From positions 90,552,889 through 90,616,888 of the forward strand of contig CM057829.1 of NCBI GenBank assembly GCA_030068075.1: DNA of 64,000 nt, written 5' to 3'. The notes under the pieces were generated by a model. That model made no database searches, had not been told where the DNA came from, and saw only the letters and a list, made by a program, of their open reading frames with translations. Below are positions 58,366 to 64,000 of the stretch, piece by piece. Source of the stretch: Paguma larvata. Lineage: Eukaryota > Chordata > Mammalia > Carnivora > Viverridae. The position numbers were made by a program, and so were the translations under genes. Position 1 is the stretch's first letter; each line of letters begins with the position of its first letter.

Positions 58366-58905
58366 AGTCAGTGTTAGTCAATATTCTTAAGAGAAACAAA
58401 CAAACAAAAATATAATGTATTTGTACATATTGGATGTATGTATATTGGATGTGTACGTGTGTGTATTGGATAGATGCATACATACATACAATATATATAA
58501 AGAGATTTATTATGAGGAATTAGCTCATGTGATTATGGTGTCTATAAGCCATAGGCCAGGAAAGTTGATAGTATAATAAGAGTACAAGTCAAAAGGCCTG
58601 AAACTCAAGAGAACCTAAGGTGTAAATCCAAATTTCAGGGCAGGAGATGATCCATGAAAAGCTAAATCAGCCAGGCAAAGAGATTAAATCCTCCCTTCCT
58701 CTGCCTTTTTGTTTCATTCAGGCCTACAACAGATTGAAGGATGCCCAGTTACTTTGGAGGGAAATCTGCCTTACTCTGTCTACCAATTCAAATGCTAGTC
58801 TCATCAGCAAACATCCTTACAGACAAACCCAAAAATAATGTTTAATCAAATACTTGGACACCTCATCACCTAGTCAGGTTGACACATATAATTAATAACC
58901 TCAAA
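58366..58905 (+). repeat. Old mammalian interspersed repeat, family unsure
   Basis: It starts 'GTGTTAGTCAATATTCTTAA' (like TGTATTAGTCAGGGTTCTCC), passes through a TATG/ATAC-rich stretch, and then shows 'GAGATTTATTATGAGGAATT', 'AATCCTCCCTTCCTCTGCCT' and 'TTCAAATGCTAGTCTCATCA'. It ends 'TTGACACATATAATTAATAA'. I recall this order from a common mammalian repeat but cannot name it with confidence. The 63-codon frame at 58647-58838 lies inside it and is not a gene. Confidence 0.6.
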
Positions 58906-59800
58906 TATGAGAGTTAAGATCACTTTTATTTAAAACAGATATAATATCTTTCATCAGATAAGAAATTTACAAGTATAAACACAAGTGTACAGAGGATAAT
59001 TTTGAATTTTTTCACCCTAAATGGTACACCGCCATTCTGGAAGACTTTTCATAACCTTTTTTAAACAACATCAAAACAACAAAGACATCTACTAATTCCT
59101 CTGAGTCTGGCAGTTTGCTTAAATTAATCCTACATTGCATGCTCTATGTAATATCACCTTCCACACCCATGGCAATCACTGCTTCTATTCTTATCCCTTC
59201 TTCCTTCAATTTACTGCAGATTTGTCCTCCAAGTGACTTGGTGAGGAACAATAAATTGCATTGGATTTTACTTAAATTTTGGCATTTTCTTTCCTAAGAT
59301 ATTTATGTATTTATGTATTTCTCTGTGTGATGATGCTTATGACATGGTATACAAACTGTATATGTCAAAATATAAGTTTAATAATCCATTTTAATCAGTG
59401 ATCAGGAAACAAAGTTTTAAGTAATTTATATAATAAATTGCTACATACATGCTTTATTGTACTTAATACATTTTGGGCAATTAGTTGGGGATTTTACGTT
59501 AATGTAGAATTCATAATAAATGTCCCATTTAGAAGAATGAGAAATAGTCTGATACCATTTAGTGGCATAATTGTTCCTTTTTAGGAATGGATTACTGAAA
59601 TTATGTGGGAGATGCTTCTATATTTATGCCAGGAAACCTGTTATTTTTATTGACACTCTAATAGCCTTTTATTACATATAAGATTTTGAGGAAGCAAACA
59701 AAATGATCCAATTTCCATTTTGAAAAGACATGTGTCCCCTTGAAACCTTTTCAGAAACCATATTTTATATGTATATTTTAAAGTGGTAGTGGGATACTCT
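58906..59800. other. AT-rich non-coding DNA
   Basis: No recognised element. Confidence 0.4.
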
Positions 59801-59814
59801 TAGTACACGTTTTT

Positions 59815-60007
59815 TATGAGTACAAGCAGAAGAGGGTCAGAAAGAGAGGGAGAAACAGAATCTGAAGCAGTCTCCAGGCTCTGGGCTGTCAGCACAGAGC
59901 CCGACGTGGGGCTCTAATTCACAAACCCCCATTCTCACATGAACTCAAGTGAGATCATGACTTGAGTGGAAGTCGGAAGCTTAACCGCCTGACCACCCAG
60001 GCGCCCC
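59815..60007 (-). mobile_element. CAN-SINE with worn tail and internal insertion
   Basis: 'GAATCTGAAGCAGTCTCCAG' and 'CAGCACAGAGCCCGACGTGG' identify the body; the head is 'GACCACCCAGGCGCCCC'. The A-tail is almost gone. About 20 extra bases (near 59928-59948) lie between 'AATTCACAAAC' and 'GTGAGATCATGAC'. TAGTACACGTTTTT (59801-59814) and TAGTGCACTTTTA (60011-60023) may be the duplication. Confidence 0.93.
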
Positions 60008-60023
60008 TATTAGTGCACTTTTA

Positions 60024-62553
60024 ATAGATATTCTTCTATATGTAAAGGATAAAATGGTTCCTATTCAAACACTGTAATTCAGAAGCTATAATAATATAAA
60101 TATTTAAATTAAATAATTGATCATGACAAAAATACTTTTTGTCCCTTACCACTGACTATTGTATTATCCTTTTTTTATTTCTGATAATAATTACCCTATA
60201 AATTTATTTCAGAAATCCAAAAGAAAATATCTGTCTCTGAAGTGTCTTGGAAATTTTCACTTACATATTTATTCCCCCTTTCCTTCTGGAACTTGAAAAC
60301 TAATGCTCTTGCTATATGTAACTCTTAAAAATGTTTCAGATATTTGCGTTATATATTGAACTTCTGAAATGTATTGTCTTCTCTCTTCAATTTATTCTAC
60401 ATGGAATTATTATTTCAATATCTGTTCGTCATATATTGGCTCTGTTTTCCAAACCCAAATATCTCCATATTGTAAACTAAAGTTCATACTGAATCTTACT
60501 CCAGGTTTTGTATCCTTCCAAAAGCTCTCTCTAATGTTGGCTGTATACCAAACATCATTCTCGAATGTTCGGCTTCTATTTAAAATACACTTACATTATC
60601 ATTAATTCATGTATTCCATCCATGCTTATTAATTAATTCTTTATTCAAGATTCAAATAGTCTAAAAGTAGAAGAGTAATAATAAAATTACTCATTAGCAA
60701 TATGGAAGGAATATCTATCTTTCTACCTATCAATATATAGGTATAGATATATATAGGCATCAAAATCACCTCTAGAGAAAAAACAAAACAATATAAGACA
60801 AAATGTAAAAAGAAAAGGCCAAACTTGTTCAGGTAGGGTGAGTATTCAGACCCCAGGAAGAACAGATGACTATTTGGCTAACATTTGGACTTTTGTTTTG
60901 CCAAGTCACATATGCAAGACTTTGATATCTAAATTAATAGAAAAGTAGAGGATACTATTTCAAAGACACATTGTAGGAAGGGAAAATCCGAGCTGTCTGT
61001 AGGAGCAGGATTAGGGAGCAGACTGAGTATTATGTTTTGTATATCCTGCTTCATATATCCATGGCACATTTCTTAAAATATCCACTTGGTAGTTATTCTT
61101 TGGGGTCTGAATCTTTGTTTCTTTCATTTTTGTTTTGTACTTTTTAGATGTGGGTCAAAGTGCCATTCTGTTTCAAGGGAGTTGCAAAGCAAATACTGCC
61201 CCAAGTATTGATTCAAGTTTTTGTTTGTAGTTCTATTGATAGATATGAAATGCCAGAGGAGAGAATATAATAAGTGTTGAGGTATAATGGTGACGTTCAC
61301 CAAGAGAGGGATGTAAGAAGTGTCCACTGAACATAATGGAAGGGATTTTTCATTATCAAATATTTCTTTTGATCCTTTTGAAAATTTAATTCAAAAATAT
61401 TACATCTCCTTGCTGTTTTATTGTTTCAATTTCTTTTGATGTATGTCATCATTTCAATGTACATATTTTACAACTATTTTACAGATTGTTTTATTATATT
61501 ATATTTTAATACGTGGTATATATTATATTATATTATATTATACTACCTTATATTATAATTATATTATACAGATTGTTAAGGATCATCTTCTCACGTGTTT
61601 TTTGAAGAAATCTCTAGGAACAGGCATAAGTAATAGTTTATATAGAGTGGTCTGGTGATTCCAAGAGATTTGACAGTTTTGGAACCTATTTTATACTAAG
61701 GTAACCTTAACATTCTCCTCAGCTTGACTAAACTTTAGACAGATTTTTTTTTCCTGACTATAGTCTCTTGACCTCCCTTAGATTATTTACTTTAGAAAAC
61801 TCACAGGTGTAAATTCTTTCTCTGCCTTTTCAAGATGTAAATAGTCTGTAAGACTTATCTGAGTTTCATGACCCAGAATTATTTTTTCTACAGGACCTAA
61901 GAGCCATGTCTTTGAAATGTAATCACCAGAAAACAAAACAATCTTATTTCCCTGTCTCTATTTGAAGGTAGAGCCTAACTTTAATAAGCACCAATTAGCA
62001 AGCATACATGGCAATTCACATTGTCCACTCTTCCCACTAAGGTCCTCTAGTAGTTTGACACTAGCTCATCCCAGTGCTTAAAATCTCTGTCATGGTGTTG
62101 AGTTCAATCTTTCTTCCTTATTGCAATTAGGCTTGCATAATACCTTCTTTGCCTGTTTAACTTGCCCATTTTTCTTTGGAAATGTTGACTTTTTGAGTTA
62201 CAAGAGTTATACAAGTTTGGGCACAAACCTGCTTAAGCTACAGTTAGGGATTTTTGGATACTGGGTGTGGGGGGAGGACTTGTTCTCCCAGTTAAAGACT
62301 ATTGCCAATAGGTAGATTTTTCTTATTTACCTTTTCAGTGAGTATCACTACTTGAAGATGTTGGCTTAAAAAGAGTATCATAACAGAAACCTAAAAGGTT
62401 TTCTATTTTCACTGTCACTGCACTTGTTATCTCTGACTGCTGTCAGACAGATTTTCATTTTCTCTCTCTCATTGGCTTTTGAATTAAAATATATTTCAAA
62501 TTCATATCTAATCTGAAATAAAAATCTGTTAATAATATCTCTGTGTATGCCTG
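60024..62553. other. AT-rich non-coding DNA with (TATAT)n
   Basis: About 2.5 kb without a recognised transposon. It contains TATC/TATA-rich sequence at 60710-60765 and TATTA-type pentanucleotide units at 61490-61572. Open frames are short and unassigned. Confidence 0.4.
61490..61572. repeat. (ATTAT)n imperfect microsatellite
   Basis: Repeated ATTATATTATATTATAT-type words with a few breaks (ACGTGG, ACTACC). Confidence 0.9.
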
Positions 62554-62569
62554 AGGTTGATTTATTTAG

Positions 62570-62776
62570 TTTATTTTTTTAATGTTTTATTTTATTTTTG
62601 AGACAGAGCATGAGTGGGGGAGGGGCAGAGAAAGAGGGAGACACAGAATGCGAAGCAGGCTCCAGGCTCTGAGCCGTCAGCCCAGAGCCCGATGCCGGGC
62701 TCGAACTCACAGACCGAGAGATCATGACCTGAGCCGAAGTCGGATGCTCAACCGACTGAGCCACCCAGGCGCTCCA
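62570..62776 (-). mobile_element. Young CAN-SINE with perfect 16-bp duplications
   Basis: Near-consensus felid copy ('GAAGCAGGCTCCAGGCTCTG', 'GATGCCGGGCTCGAACTCAC', head 'GCCACCCAGGCGCTCC'). AGGTTGATTTATTTAG (62554-62569 and 62777-62792) is identical on both sides. Confidence 0.97.
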
Positions 62777-62859
62777 AGGTTGATTTATTTAGAGCAAATT
62801 GTTGCATATGTCTCTACCTCAGATAGAAATATTATGAAAACTATATATCTCTTCATATT

Positions 62860-63430
62860 CAGACAATTCATAAATATATACGTTTTAAAGTCAGATTTAT
62901 TAAAGTATAGTTTAAACCTAGTAAAATTCACTTTTTTAAGCTGCAAAGTTCTATAAGTCATAACAAATATATATAGTGACATACCCAACCAGAATAATCA
63001 AGAATTAGAATATTCCCATCATGGCAAAAACTTTCCTTTCTGCCTCTTAATAGTTAATTTGTTTTTTCTCATAGCAGCTTATGAAGTTGACTGTTTTGTT
63101 TTCTATCCCTGTTATTTTGCCTTTTCCTAAAATGTCATAAAAATAGAATATATACTATGTAGACTTTGCACTTGACTTTTGAGTCTGGCGTAAATTTGAT
63201 TTATCTATCTTATTGAGTCTATAAATAGTTATTTCTTTTTTATTGCTGAATAGTATTCCACGTCATGGATATACTATACTTTGTTAACCACTCACCAGTT
63301 GATAGCTCTTTGGTTTTTGGGTCTTTTTTGGGTTTGTTTCTTTTTTCTCTTTTGTTTTTTTAGTTTTTGGTGATTTACAGATAAATCTATTATAAATATT
63401 CACATATAGGTTTCTGTATTGAACAAATAA
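62860..63430 (-). mobile_element. Old L1 3' end (L1M type)
   Basis: 'AGAATTAGAATATTCCCATC' and 'TAGACTTTGCACTTGACTTT' followed by 'TGAGTCTGGCG' match the L1M 3' UTR in reverse. 'TTTATTGCTGAATAGTATTC' and 'CACGTCATGGATATACTATA' match the ORF2 end (family: TTTTATTGCTGAATAATATTCCATTGTATGGATATACCACA). Confidence 0.8.
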
Positions 63431-64000
63431 TAATATTAATAATAATTTTAATTAAATGTTTCCTATTTTCTGCTGTTAAAACATATAAATACCAATAAGG
63501 TTCCAAAAGAAAGTCAGTTGATAGTGTTTCAGTCTTACATCTAATGGCTTAATCTAGATTTCTAATGTTCGAGTTAAACACACTTAGATATTTAAATTTT
63601 ATGAACTTCAGTCTTCTAAATGTTTTTAAACTAGATTAAAATAAACTATTTCTAAGAGATGTTGAGGAAACTAAATGAGATAATTTTTATAAATATGGTT
63701 TGCAATCTCTCTTGTTCAGGAAACAGATCTTTTCTGAGTGAGGAGTAACTACCATGCTTAAAACCAGAATATAATTATCTGAAAAGTTAATCCACAACGT
63801 TTATTACAGATTTTAGGCAGCTAAACACTTCAACCACTGTTTAGATTAGTGATATTACTTAAACATTTTGTCTAGACTGTAATAATGAACCCAGCTACAC
63901 TAATGTCACAATAATGTAGGATTTCAATAGAATTACCTCATCCTAATGACTAGTAGAGTAGGTTAGAAATACTTTTGTTTATTAAATATTAAGCCAGGTT
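63431..64000. other. AT-rich non-coding DNA
   Basis: No recognised element up to the window end. Confidence 0.4.

Noticed and set aside
62582..62956. 124-codon open frame with an RxRERGRxR-rich start
   Set aside because: The Arg/Glu-rich part is the translated antisense SINE, and the rest is old L1. It is not a gene.

Overview
This window looks like mammalian nuclear DNA from a carnivore, most likely a cat-family (felid) species. The diagnostic signal is about two dozen copies of a tRNA-Lys-derived CAN-SINE. Each has a 'GGCGCCTGGGTGGCTCAG' head, a CT-rich middle and an AATAAA-rich tail, and several carry the felid-type 'GCTCAGAGCCTGGAGCCTGC' body. Carnivore-type L1 and Tigger elements agree with this. 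I saw no bacterial-style genes, operons, CRISPR arrays or functional RNA genes.

The window is AT-rich and appears to be a gene desert or a large intron. None of the open reading frames resembles an active host gene. Nearly all are under 100 codons, and many fall inside SINEs, L1s or microsatellites. The one clear gene-derived object is a processed retrocopy of nucleophosmin (NPM1) at about 6378-7866. It has stop codons, frameshifts and a SINE inserted in it. The ORF at 20146-20532 is the C-terminal piece of an L1 ORF2.

Layout: 1-6.4 kb holds old repeats (MLT1-like LTR, MIR, two L2 blocks, a HAL1/L1-like fragment with a hairpin) and one SINE. 6.4-8.1 kb is the NPM1 retrocopy, apparently set in an old antisense L1. 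11-14.8 kb is a plus-strand L1 ORF2 copy carrying two SINEs and a new tetranucleotide repeat. 16.9-19.1 kb is an older L1. 20.0-20.9 kb is a SINE split by a 5'-truncated L1. 22.6 and 30.7 kb hold two Tigger-like DNA transposons in opposite orientation. 33-35 kb holds an L1 ORF1 remnant, a possible solo LTR, a 119-bp L1 stub and a SINE. 39.5-40.2 kb is an MLT1-like LTR split by a SINE. 47-50 kb holds L2 and old L1. 50.4-52.7 kb has four same-orientation SINEs. 53.1-56.9 kb is an antisense L1 reaching its 5' region but lacking the middle of ORF2. 57-63.4 kb holds more SINEs and old repeats. The gaps are AT-rich single-copy-looking DNA.

Family names rest on remembered consensus sequences and were not checked with RepeatMasker. 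I found no convincing new biological system. The main points of interest are nested insertions, internally deleted elements, target-site duplications and microsatellites arising inside older elements.
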